Positions 52,129-62,842 of a DNA stretch of 64,000 nucleotides are shown here, piece after piece. The DNA lies in assembly GCA_013397935.1 (NCBI GenBank), contig VZRN01004407.1:2532186-2596185 (forward strand), read 5' to 3'. A program made the position numbers and the translations under genes. How positions within the stretch are numbered: position 1 is the stretch's first letter; each line of letters starts with the position of its first letter. The DNA is from Dasyornis broadbenti (taxonomy: Eukaryota; Chordata; Aves; Passeriformes; Dasyornithidae). The notes under the pieces were generated by a model that searched no databases, was not told the DNA's origin, and saw nothing but the letters and a program-made list of their open reading frames with translations.

Positions 52129-52681
52129 TGAGCTGGTTTCGGCTGGGGTAGGGTTAATTTTATTCACAGTGGCAGGTGTGGGGCTGTGTTTTGGATTTGT
52201 GCTGAACAGAGGTTGATAATATAGAGATGATTTTGTTGTTGTTGAGCAGGGTTTGCACAGAGCCAAGGCCTTTCTGTTTTTCATATGGCTACACTGGTGA
52301 GGAGACTGGGGGTGCGTGGGAGACTGGGACAAGACACAGCAGGGACAGCTGACCCTGACTGACCAAAGGGATATTCCAGCCCATGTGACATCATGCTCAG
52401 TAGATAAAGTAGGGGGAAAAAGGAGGAAGGAGAGGGCATTTGGAGTGATGGCATTTCCCAAGTACGTGTTTTGTGTGATGGGGCCCTGCTCTCCTGGAGA
52501 TGGCTGAACCTGCCTGCCCATGGGAAGCAGTGAATTAATTCCTTGTTGTGCTTTGCTTGTGTGTGCAGCTTTTGTTTTCCCTATGACATTGCCTTTATCT
52601 CAGCCCATGAGTTGTCTTTCTCCTACTCTTCTGATTCTCTCCCTGGCCCTGTGGGGGACTGTCTGGGGTTACACCACAACA
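52129..52681 (+). mobile_element. Solo LTR of an avian ERVL-type endogenous retrovirus
   Basis: About 553 bp begins TGAGCTGGTTTCGGCTGG and ends GGGGTTACACCACAACA, the ends expected of a widespread avian ERVL-type LTR family. Inside, in the family order, are 'gggctgtgttttggatttgt', 'cagctgaccctgactgacca', the TGACATCATGCTCAG promoter region, 'cctggagatggctgaacctg' and 'cctgcccatgggaagc'. The TATA position reads AGATAAAG (52402-52409), one base from the ATATAAAG I expect, and the CRE-like site reads TGACATCA (52386-52393). No AATAAA is present in the 3' part, no primer-binding site follows, and no gag or pol sequence lies on either side, so this is a solo LTR left by recombination. Flanking 5-base words (gcccc and cctcc) do not match as a clean target duplication. 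Open frames inside it are not genes. Confidence 0.85.
52386..52409 (+). promoter_or_regulatory. Decayed LTR promoter core (CRE-like site plus TATA-like box)
   Basis: TGACATCA (52386-52393) is one transition from the CRE palindrome TGACGTCA, the change expected from CpG deamination. AGATAAAG (52402-52409) stands at the TATA-box position. Both are weakened, so promoter activity is doubtful. Confidence 0.45.
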
Positions 52682-53830
52682 CCTCCACGGGCAGGGGTGG
52701 AAAAGTTTATCAATTCACACACCAGAGGCAAGTACCAAGGACTGACCTCTGCTGAGTTCCGAAGCATGAACCAGAACTCAGCATGGGCTCCTACTCTCCT
52801 CATCACGGGACCATTCATGGTGTTCCTAAAACAGACAGCTTTTATTTCCTTTCAAAAGTTACTACGCTACTTTTAAAGTACAAGTCACTGTATAACCTTA
52901 GTTTTGTTAAAAGCCCAAGGGTGCACTTATCATCTAGAGTACACCTGTCACATTATGTGAGGGAAAACAAAGAAGCACAGTTTTATAGATTGAGAAGAGA
53001 GAAATTAAACCAGCTCCATTATAGAGATAACCACAGGTTAAATTTTGTTATAAGAGGTTATGAAATTACTCATGCACTCCCATTACTAAGAAGAATCAGG
53101 TTTGCTTTCATGTCAAAACATTATATAAAAAGCTCCTATTCTTTTAATATTTCCCTCCCATATATTTATGTATCTATTAAAAGCATCATTAATTACTTGC
53201 TATTAAGAATGAGTTAATTAGATCTTGCACCGTATGAAAGAGATACAAAATACGTAACTTGTGTTCCATTAAAATAGCTGCAAACAAACGAAAACCCAGA
53301 GAGTTCCAAGAAAAATGAAAGGGCTGACAAACCAACTATGCTTTGGTTACCTTGGATGACAAGCTAAATTACAAACTCACAGAAAATATAAATAACAACA
53401 ACAAAATTAAAACAACCCAAATCTATCACCTATGACTTTTGGTAAATGTAGCAGTTGAACAACCTTCAGGGAAAGTACCTCAACTACACAACATTTATTT
53501 AACAAATACCTTGTTCTACCTCCCTTGTGACCATATTTAAATCAAGGAGTTATAATTACAGAATTTAGAAAAAATATTATTCTGCCAATTACCGCTGGTT
53601 TACTTTGTTAAGATTTATACTTGAGGTTTAAAAGGCTAGAATTATTCCAATAGAATAAGACTGCCTAGGGCAAAATATTTTTAATTGATAAATAAATGTT
53701 TTTACACTTTTTACTTTTACAGTGGGGTTTTAAACAAACACCATGGTATTTGTATAACCAAATTTCGCCAGGCACCTTGGGGAAGGTATTATGTAGGCAT
53801 GAAAGCCACAAGTGGGTTTTTTTTTTTTTT
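52682..53830. other. Non-coding stretch between the LTR and the N gap
   Basis: No gene or retroviral internal sequence is recognised. The 144-codon frame at 52783-53217 shows no domain, and its Ser/Tyr/Ile/Arg-rich make-up looks like chance. The block ends in the poly-T that abuts the gap. Confidence 0.55.
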
Positions 53831-53859
53831 NNNNNNNNNNNNNNNNNNNNNNNNNNNNN
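53831..53859. other. Assembly gap (29 N) in a poly-T
   Basis: Twenty-nine N follow a T-run that begins at about 53818. The true length of the homopolymer and anything beyond it is unknown. Translations that cross the gap are meaningless. Confidence 0.98.
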
Positions 53860-56800
53860 TTGTTTTAGTTTTGAGAAGCATAATCCTCTTCCCAGTTCCA
53901 TTTTTAAGAACAACGACTTGTACAAGGACTTAAAACAGTCTCTTTGAAGTCACCTTGAGTCTTATCCAGCATTCATACTCTGTTAAAATCATCTTTGCAC
54001 CTTTTGGAGGAAAAGAAATTTTTAAAGCTCACCATGTCCTGGTTTGAATACAATATACTCTTCAGATGAGTACAATGCCAAAATAAGCATCTCTGATATG
54101 GCCCCATTTGCTGATGAGTTATTTCTCCTTCACATGTAAAAAGTTGCAGCTAATAAGGAATCTGCAAGTGGAGACTGATCAATGGTCTGAGTGGTATTAA
54201 CTTGACTTTTGGTTTAAGGCCAAAAGAAAACAGAGGCAATGTTCAGGCTCCAGTCCTTCAGCCATCTAACAAAAACATACCCTATTAGCAGCTCCATCTA
54301 GCAATTCTTACCTGTTCAACCTTTTCTTACAAGTGGATTTTAATTACTTAGTGATTTTTAACGCACTCAATGTCTGAACACTCAGGAACATAATTAGCAT
54401 TTCTACAAGGAAAATGGACCTCAATAAATAAATGAAGTAACAGAAAAATCATTGCCTTCCCTATGTACAGAACCTGCGCCGTTAACGCTTCGACACTGAT
54501 CCCTGAGCATATTAACGTGTTGCATGACTTAGACTTTTTCCAAACTACACAAATAAGGCCTAAACATGCCAAAATTTTAATAAGGAAGCTGTCTATTAAA
54601 AAACTGTATTATCTGAAAAGTTATTTCTCATATTCTGTAAGTTATATTACAATTGGATATTGTACGTGTAACTTAATAGAGGATAATTTAGAGACGTAAT
54701 TGCGGATATTCCAAAACACGTAGCCCTGTAAACCAGCTGCTTAGTTCAAACACCTAAAGGCAAAACAAATAGTTTTTAAACCCCAAGCCAAAAAGCAGTC
54801 ATGCAGAAGCATCCAGAAGTTCTCACAGGTCAAGAATAAAGTCATAACAGCCAAGATTTGTAATAATTTCTACATGCTTGTACATGTAGATATATTCATT
54901 AGGTTTTCTTTCTGATAACAGTAAAAACACGTCTCTACTTCAAAGAGCTTCTGATGGAAACTGCATTGTTTTTACGCTAAGAGCATAGAAAAGGAATGCA
55001 ATGATAAGTAAAAATAATTACATGAAATGAACACAGTATGTCTTTTAAAAACTAATTGAGAGTGCTTCCAGTCAGGAAGAAACCTCCAAAATACTGGTTT
55101 TTTCACCTCAGAAAATTATGAAGGCAATAAACATTATCTCCACAAGACTATTCTTCTTAATTATTATTAGTTTGCTGTTCAAAATAGAACAGCACTTTAA
55201 AGGTCAATCATCTGCTGAGATGCAAGCAGAAAAGGTCCAAATAAAGAGTAAAATGGTACCAAGAGTGCAGGACGCATAGCCAAGATTTTTCTGATGGAAT
55301 TTGTCTTTTTATCCATTGAATATCTACAAAGTTATCCTCACCAGAAGGTGAGGAAAGACGTTGAGAATTACTTCTATTCTGATGTTTAGCCAACCAAAGT
55401 TTGATTAACCTGATATTGATTACTGGACTATGAGAGGAAAAACCGTAGTTCCCATCCTATGAGGTTTCTCACTAATGTCCATGCCAAGGTTTTGATTTTA
55501 CAATGACAAAACACATGAGTTTAATAGCACTTGTTTTACTGCAATTGGTAATATACTTGAGTAATTTTGTTAGTGATTGTGCTGAAAAGAATCTTACCAA
55601 GTCAAACTAAGCTATGAATTAATTAAAGTTTTTGGTACAGAATACATGCCTCAAGGCTTGCCGTTCCAAATGTCACTGTATTCATTTTATTAGAAACACT
55701 TTTTCAGAGGAATAAATCTGTTGTGCGGCCTGCACAATTGATGTCAGTGTTATCTAAAGGTAAATACTTCTGGTGTGAACATCTGATAAAAAAATATATT
55801 AGTACAACATGATACGTCACTGCCATTGTACCATCTGTCAGGAAGTGTGCAATTATGGCAATATCATTCTTTTCAAACCCTTGGATAAATAGAGTGTAGC
55901 TGGCAAAGACAGTGAAATAAAGGCAGCTTCAGTCTGCAATCATTAAGTCAGTGACAGGTTTGAAATTCATTCATGCCAGTTTCTACAACTACAGCATTGT
56001 GGAAGTTAAAAGCAATAGCTTTTTAAAAATATAATTGAATTTATACCAGGTAACCTCAGAACTGTAAGCGATGGTCATAAGTAAAAATCTTTAAAGTCTC
56101 TTTCAATCAAAAAGCCCTGTATGGAGGAAAAATGGGGTTCAAATACCATGACCGGCTTTCCATCTATATGACAAACAAGTTATCATCAGCCATGATCCAT
56201 ACTACGTGTTGAGGAACTAATCTCACGTTCGTGTATGTGCATATGTGTCTAGATACAGTTAAATACAAATAGATATGCATGTGCTGAGTTAAAAAAACAT
56301 AGATAAACAAATGACTCATTCAAAAATCTATATGCAAAGACATCATCAGATAACTCCAAAATCTGATACGCTATTCACTTGGTATGCTAATACTTTTAAA
56401 TTTATTATAAAATATACATATAAAAGTAATATGTTCTCATACTAATTTTCAGTATTAGTGACTAAGCACAAGCTTGGAAATATAAATGTCACTTTAATCA
56501 AAAGTGAAACAAAATGTTGTTCTTGCATGTTTTTAATCATCAATTAAGGATGACTTGTGGAGATACAAACAGTATCCACAGCACAGGGAAATAGTGCCTA
56601 GAAATTTGAGAGACAGAGTGCTTAGTTGTAAACTAAGATTTCCTCTTCAGACAGTCACCTTTGTTACATATTTGTATGTGAACAGAACTGGACCATGTAT
56701 TCCAATAGCCTGAACTGGAAATATAACATCTGAATAGTTTTTAGATTCCAAAAGGTCAGGTTCTTCACTTTTTTTTGCTTACAATCCTTCTAGACGATGG

Positions 56801-57373
56801 TTCAAGTTGCAAATAAGACCATTTGAAACCAATTATTTGACCTCGACATACTTTTACAGATTACTCTCCTGTGTACATGTAACCATTATGAGCAAACTAT
56901 ATCTATTGATTGCTAGTAAGTGGAAAAACTCATCTTTTGTTTGTAGAAAAAAATGCGTGCTTATGAAATCTGTAAAATATACAAGTATGTAAAAGGCACT
57001 GTAATACTCAGAGTAGCTGTGAGTGGATACCTTGAATCTATCCCTCACAGATCTACCTTGCTAAGAGATTAAGTGCTGTTCTGGGTCACATCCCCACTAA
57101 ACTGCAAGGACCATTGGAGATTATCCTGTTCAAACACAACTGCATGTGCCTCGTGTGAAAGTAAATTGCTAGGACAGCCTTAGTTCAAAATTCAGCCTTA
57201 AACTGGAGAATCAGTGCTATTGAAAGCAAGTGCTTTATCTATTATTTAGCAGAGTTCAAGTTTAAATGCCATAAATTGAATATCTTGTCCTATCAGATAT
57301 TTCACTGGGCAATAGATGTTGATGCATCCTACAAGAGTAAGAAGGTTTTTGCTGAAGGGTTTTGGAGTCAGGC
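53860..57373. other. Non-coding AT-rich stretch with one possible conserved block
   Basis: No gene or mobile element is recognised. The part from about 55650 to 55960 has a less monotonous composition and several transcription-factor-like words, and is listed separately. Very AT-rich sequence lies at about 56390-56440. All open frames are under 100 codons. Confidence 0.55.
55650..55960. promoter_or_regulatory. Candidate non-coding regulatory block
   Basis: This block is free of homopolymers and recognisable repeats. It carries TTGTGC (55721-55726) inverted against GCACAA (55732-55737), a CRE-like half TACGTCA (55813-55819), CATCTGTCA (55832-55840) and a second TGACAG (55952-55957). The last two match the TGACAG core of MEIS/TGIF-type TALE homeodomain proteins. 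Such motif density is suggestive of a conserved enhancer but not proof; single motifs of this size occur by chance. Confidence 0.2.
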
Positions 57374-57398
57374 TTTTTTTTTTTTTTTTTTTTTTTTT
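57374..57398 (+). repeat. T25 homopolymer
   Basis: Twenty-five consecutive T. On the minus strand it is an A25 run preceded by A/C-rich sequence. I cannot recognise a LINE or SINE body on either side, so its origin as a retrotransposon tail is unproven. Confidence 0.9.
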
Positions 57399-57484
57399 GC
57401 TGTGAGGCTTTTGTTTTTAGAGGGTTTTTTATTATTATTTTGGTTTGGTTTTTGTTATTTGGTAGAGTTGTGGGGATTTTTTTG
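57399..57484 (+). repeat. G/T-rich low-complexity tract, 76 bases without C
   Basis: Directly after the T25 run the plus strand contains no C from 57409 to 57484 and is built from T-runs with GG and ATT words (for example 'ggtttggtttttgtta'). On the minus strand it is A/C/T-only with CCAAACCAAAA words, the same style as 27631-27675. The overlapping open frames of 90 and 96 codons are pure low-complexity. Confidence 0.75.
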
Positions 57485-57520
57485 CAAATCTCCTGTTTTG
57501 GTTTTTGGTAGAGAATTGCT

Positions 57521-60500
57521 TCAGATGATAGAAAATAGCAGCATATGAGCATTATTTAACTTTCATGCACTTTAAATCTATTATCTAGGAAAAATCCATA
57601 TTACCTAACTAGCTACAAGTAAAAAATTGCTAAAACACTTGAAAGCTCCTGCTAGGAGAGTGTCATGCACTTTTAATCAAAAAAGCTACCCACATATTTA
57701 TTCATTTTTAACTTTTTTAAATTTCACAAGACCCTACATAAATCAATGTATAAACAAATACTTCAGAATGGCCAGTGAATACTGCACACATACTGCAAGC
57801 TTCCTTACAAAAGACAAGATTTAACCTCCACACTCAGAGTGGTCCATCACTCCATATTTTCAAAATCAGGTTCAGCTCCACATCACTGGACTGAAATAAC
57901 TGGAGCCGAATGCTCCTGGACATCATTAAATCTGGGTGAAACAAGCAGTACAATTCAACATATTTGCTCAAGATTCTCCACATGCAAGAGACCACTGGTG
58001 GTTTTTTTTGTTTGAACAGCTTCCCACTGCAAACTCGTTTTGAATAAAAAAACTTTTTTCAAGTTAGACAGTATTTAGGCATAAAACTCCCTAATAATAT
58101 GCTCAGACAAGTCTTGAAAATATTGTGAATTACATTTTCACCAATAAAAATAAAAATTGAGTTTCCTTTAAGGTATTATTTTTATTATTTTACAGTGGAA
58201 GTCTGGTCTCACACCTTTACTTTGGACTTACACTATGACATGATAAAATATACCAAAATATTCTAAATAATCAACTTGATATCACATATAAATTGTACCA
58301 GAGCTGACTATTAAGAAAAGCTGAAGCCAAGAAGAGTCACTCTGTGCTAGGTCCATCTCCAATAGACTGGTGAACAAACAGCTTGGAAAGGCACCTATGA
58401 CAAGAATTTAATTTGCTAAACTTGGACTTCAAGGGGTTTCAGTTTAAATTTACTCAATCATGTACAAGGGAATCATGTCCCATCAGCAGCATTCCAACTT
58501 TTGCTTCTTTGATGCGATCTATGCAATGTCTCTACAGATATTTCTTTGAATCTGTGAGTAGCATGTGTAGCTCTACGCTGGATCTGTAACTTCAGTATCT
58601 AGGCTCATTACCAATCTCCTGAGCCATCCAGTCTTCCTCAGTTGTGAAAATGTAATCAATTGCCTTTTTTTCCCCCTAGTGTATTTAGCACTCATGAAAA
58701 CTGACAGATTGACAGCTGGGAGGCTGAAGTATTCTGTTTAAATCACAGAGAAAAGGAAAGAAGAAGCAACGACAGACTAAGGAACCAAAACTGAATTAAC
58801 CCTTTGCTCAAGTAGCCAGCTGAAGACAGAATGGAAAGGACTCAATGGAGCAATCAATGGCGTATGACAACACAGATCTTACTTGTTGATGGCAAATATA
58901 AAATTAAATAAAACCCCCACGTTCCAGCATACAATTGTAGTTGCATATTCATGTGTTCAGCAAAATGTTTGGCCAGTTTACAGCAAAATTGTAAAGAAGA
59001 TCTTAACTAATCAGATATTTGACACATCAGCTCCTTCGGAAAGTAAAACTTAACAGTTGCACTGTAAATGCACTGTACTTACCCTGCAGAGTAAGTTGAA
59101 TGGCTGGAATATGAACTGAAAATAAACACTACTAGGAAATTTTCACATTCTACCCATTTTAATTGTTTTTCAAAGCAGGTCTCAGATAATTTAAGACCTA
59201 TTGTCTACAAATTCAATATTCAGTCATTACACGGCACATAAAAAACATTTGATTTCATAGAATATTTACAGGTCCATCCCTTCTGCTAATACGTATATGT
59301 CAAATTTTGTGAAAAAAATCTTGCCCCAGCTTTCAGCGTAGTAATGAGTCTGCAATGGTAGAGTCTACCTGTTTTTCTTCTGATTTGAAAAAAAGGAAAA
59401 TCTAAACAGAGAAAGGGTTTTCTTTAATAAATTGTCTGCAAAATTTGGAGGCCTTCACCAAATTCATTTGGACACAAACTAAACAGAACTAGATGAGTGA
59501 AACTTTTGCGCATTATCAAAGAATTGTTGTATTTTAAGCATTAGAAACAAATCCTTTGACGTCTAACTCTAGTGGTCTATTTTATACACTATGGCCAAGT
59601 GATAATTCCCCTATGGAAGAGAATGAGCCTGAAAATTGGCTAAAACCATTGCAGCCAGTCCTATTAATGTACCTGACTCCTCAAATTTTGCCTTGAAAAC
59701 AGGTCTTAGTCACCCAGAGTGAAAGGTCCTGTACCAGCAAGGACACAGGCACAGAACATGCCTCAAGTATTCATTCATCCTGGGAATCGGAGCTGGCTAT
59801 TGCACTCCAATTTTAAAAAGCACTCCAGGACTTCCATAAGGAGTCTCAGCAACATTAGTGCTACATTACTGCAAGGATCTGAACACACCTCCAGTGCCTG
59901 GACTTAGAGTTGTGGCCAGATTTATTTATTACCCAATAAACACTCTGGGACAGACCTTTAATCAGTGCTGCTCTATAAATAAGCCTCAGAACAAATCTGA
60001 CTCTGAATGGCTACAAAAGGGTGTAGAAATGACACTGAAAACAATTTTTTTTTTTCTTGTAAGATACTCCAAAAAAAACTCCACAACAGTGACAAAGATA
60101 ACAAATCAAGCAACGCTTTTTAGACAACAGCCTGGTAGTTAGCTATCAGCTTCAAGAACAGTAACGTAGGACAGAGTCTGAAAAATACGTGGTTTTCCAC
60201 AGTCCCTTTTTACATTTGCACAGCAGAAATATGCAACGTGGTGTTGAGATTTGAAGAAGAGTTTTGAAGTTATTTTCAGTTTTATTTCAACTGTAAAATC
60301 CCAATCATGATCACATTTACTTGTCAAAAAAAATGACCAAATATATAAGAACCATGAAACATTATTCCCTGAAATAATATGAAGGTAATATTCAGAACTG
60401 CAATTCTCAATTTGAAGGTATAATTACAACAAAGCAGAGAAGATATCTATCTCTATCTCTCTCTATATATCTACATATCTTTAAATAGAGCACAAGCAAA

Positions 60501-62773
60501 TTATCCTGCCTTTCAGATTCAGTAGAACATGCTGGACAGATCTCTTAACTAAATTAGGAAAGAAAAAAAGGATTCCTTTCAGCTGAAAGAATTTAATCTG
60601 TAACGGTGCATCACAGAATTGTCAACACAGGTGATCAGGAGAATGTCTTTCACATTCTCCCTTTTCCTCCCACAGTGTGAACAGGCCCAAGCCCTTGTTC
60701 TGCCAGCAGGCATCACTCATGTTCTCCAGGAGTACATATTTCACTGACAAAGGGCCTTCTCTTGAGAATGAGCCTCTGGGTACTGATGCATACATCTGTT
60801 TAATTTAACAGTACAATACTTAGGTCACTGATGCCAGTTGTCTCACACTGCTCTTTCTTATCCTCCTTCCATGAATACACTAAATAAGAAAATGTTCAAA
60901 AACACCAAAGTTGTCCAAATTTTGTTTTTAGATTAAATTTGGCAGAGCATGGGAAAAGAAGGCTTTGTGCTAGTTTTTGGAAATGGTAAAGGACAACAAA
61001 CCCAAGAGATCCATTCTAGCAAGACACAGGAAGCTGCTAATGAAATGAGCTTCAAAGCAGAGGATTGCAAGGACAGTCTGACTGTCCCACAAAATTTAAC
61101 TCCTCTTCCTAATCTTGCATTGCTTGACTCTTGAGTTGACATTACATCTCCACAGCAGCAAAGCCCAGCAGCCTTAACCACGCCCAACACTTGTACAGCT
61201 CCAGGAATGAGCTGTGGGCATGAGCACCTGTGAAGCTTCACACAGCTCTGGCCTTTGGTGAGGAGCACACGCCCTGTTTTGCTGTGCAGGGTCTCCCACT
61301 GGGGAGCAGCACACGTGGGACAGAGTCCTCCGCTCTGGGCCACTCGGGGATATGCTGCTTGCGTGGATGATTTCCAGCAGACAGATGTTTCTTCCCTTCT
61401 GTTATATTTTAATTTCTCAAGTGGGTGGCAAAAGCAGATGTTACCGCACGCATATATAAGGCCCCTCTTTCTCACATGATTCTGAAAGAAACAGGGTATT
61501 GTACTTATGGCTTGATTCAGTCTGCAGATTTCATAAATATAAGTTTACCCTCATGCATACATATTCAACTACATATATATCTTTAAATACATTTGGCAAC
61601 AGTACCCACATATATATAGTATGATAACATATAAATATTCTTGCATAGGCAAACATATAATTTTCTATATTGAACCAAGTCCAAAGCATAAAGTGCTACC
61701 TGTTTCAGAGTATTTAGCATTCTGAGTGGCATAATCTATTTTATAATTATTTTATCCATGTGGAAAAAATTTAGACATCATCTCTGCAATAGACGATGCA
61801 GAAACTATTTCAGCATCACCTGTTTTCTCTTTCTCCTACAATGCCATTGCTTTATGCATTCAGAGAAAGCTCAGGAAAACCTGAGTGACAAGTAGAGCTA
61901 AAGACTGACCACAGAGAACACCCTAAACAGGTTTCAGTAATTTTTTATATTCTAGCGAGTTCACTGCTGTCACTGGGATTGACCCCCGTAATGTTTTCAA
62001 AGTTCAATCTAGCAAATCAATCCCCTCATTTCCTTCAGCTCTCTGACCCTTTTTCTCCTTTAGTAACTAAGCATTAGAGCTATCAAAATGTAGTGGGAGC
62101 AAAACGCAGGACCAGAGGGAGTTCTGGAGTAGCACAGCTGTCCTTCCCTGAGCAGGCACAGGCCTCTCCTTGCACTGTGAGGACAACACACATGGTAATG
62201 TACCCCTGAATGTCTTCCAGGTCTACCACTTCTCACTTTGTGTGCCACTTCCTGCTGACAAACGAACTGGCCAACAGAGCAACACCCACCACAGCACAGA
62301 TATGATAAAGTGCAAAAATCCCTATTAAAGGTATCTGTATTAATGAAGTAATTTTTCAGAGTTCTCAGTCAGAAGTCTTCATAAATTACTGCACCAGTCT
62401 CAGGAAAAGAACAAAAGAATCTAAGCTTTATAAAAAGTAGGGTATTAATTATAAAATATTTTGTGGCTGGATATGGTCGTGGGTTTTAGAATTATTTTCT
62501 TTTTTAATTAATAAAAGCATAAATCAAATCTGCCCTTACCACCAAGAAACATCAGAAATTACTAACAGACCTTTAAATATGTAATAAACAGCTTCATAAG
62601 TAAAAAGCTGTGGAAAAGCATTAAGCTTATATTGTCTTCTGTATTAAGCTTAAGTCCTACCATGATGAAATGCAGCAATTGTGATTTACTAAATGTCAAC
62701 TTAAAGAATTGCTTAGAGGTTTTTTTTAATGTGTTTGTTCGTTAGAGTTCAGAAAATTTTCTCTGAGAGAAAT
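57521..62773. other. Non-coding AT-rich stretch, no gene recognised
   Basis: I recognise no gene or mobile element. It holds a T11 run at 60045-60055, a TCTA/TC run at 60442-60481, a GC-richer segment at about 61140-61400 (CpG at several sites), and AT-repeat sequence at about 61553-61660. The 180-codon minus-strand frame 60933-61475 is kept open by the GC-richer segment and shows no recognisable domain. Confidence 0.55.
60442..60481 (+). repeat. TCTA/TC simple repeat
   Basis: An impure run of TCTATCTCTATCTCTCTC followed by TATATATCTA. It is a short microsatellite. Confidence 0.75.
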
Positions 62774-62808
62774 AAAAAAAAAAAAAAAAAAAAAAAAAAA
62801 TTTAATGG

Positions 62809-62840
<32 letters not shown>
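62774..62840 (+). repeat. Two A27 homopolymers 13 bases apart
   Basis: A27 at 62774-62800 and A27 at 62814-62840 are separated by TTTAATGGATTTT. Both runs count to exactly 27 A. No retrotransposon body is recognised upstream of either. A local duplication of one run, or assembly treatment of a homopolymer, could explain the pair. Confidence 0.85.

Positions 62841-62842
<2 letters not shown>

Noticed and set aside
52099..52521. 140-codon minus-strand frame inside the LTR
   Set aside because: It is antisense to a recognised LTR; Pro/Ser/Thr-rich by composition only.
52682..52700. Possible primer-binding site and internal provirus after the LTR
   Set aside because: The sequence after the LTR end does not start with a tRNA-complementary TGG word, and no gag or pol blocks follow.
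54031..54050. LTR-like start 'tgtcctggttt'
   Set aside because: The following sequence does not continue as the LTR family seen at 52.1 kb.
56131..56148. tRNA B-box-like GGTTCAAAT
   Set aside because: No A-box or acceptor-stem pairing at the right distance upstream.
60933..61475. 180-codon open frame on the minus strand
   Set aside because: Kept open by a local GC-richer segment; scattered Cys and Ser without any motif spacing, and no recognisable homologue.
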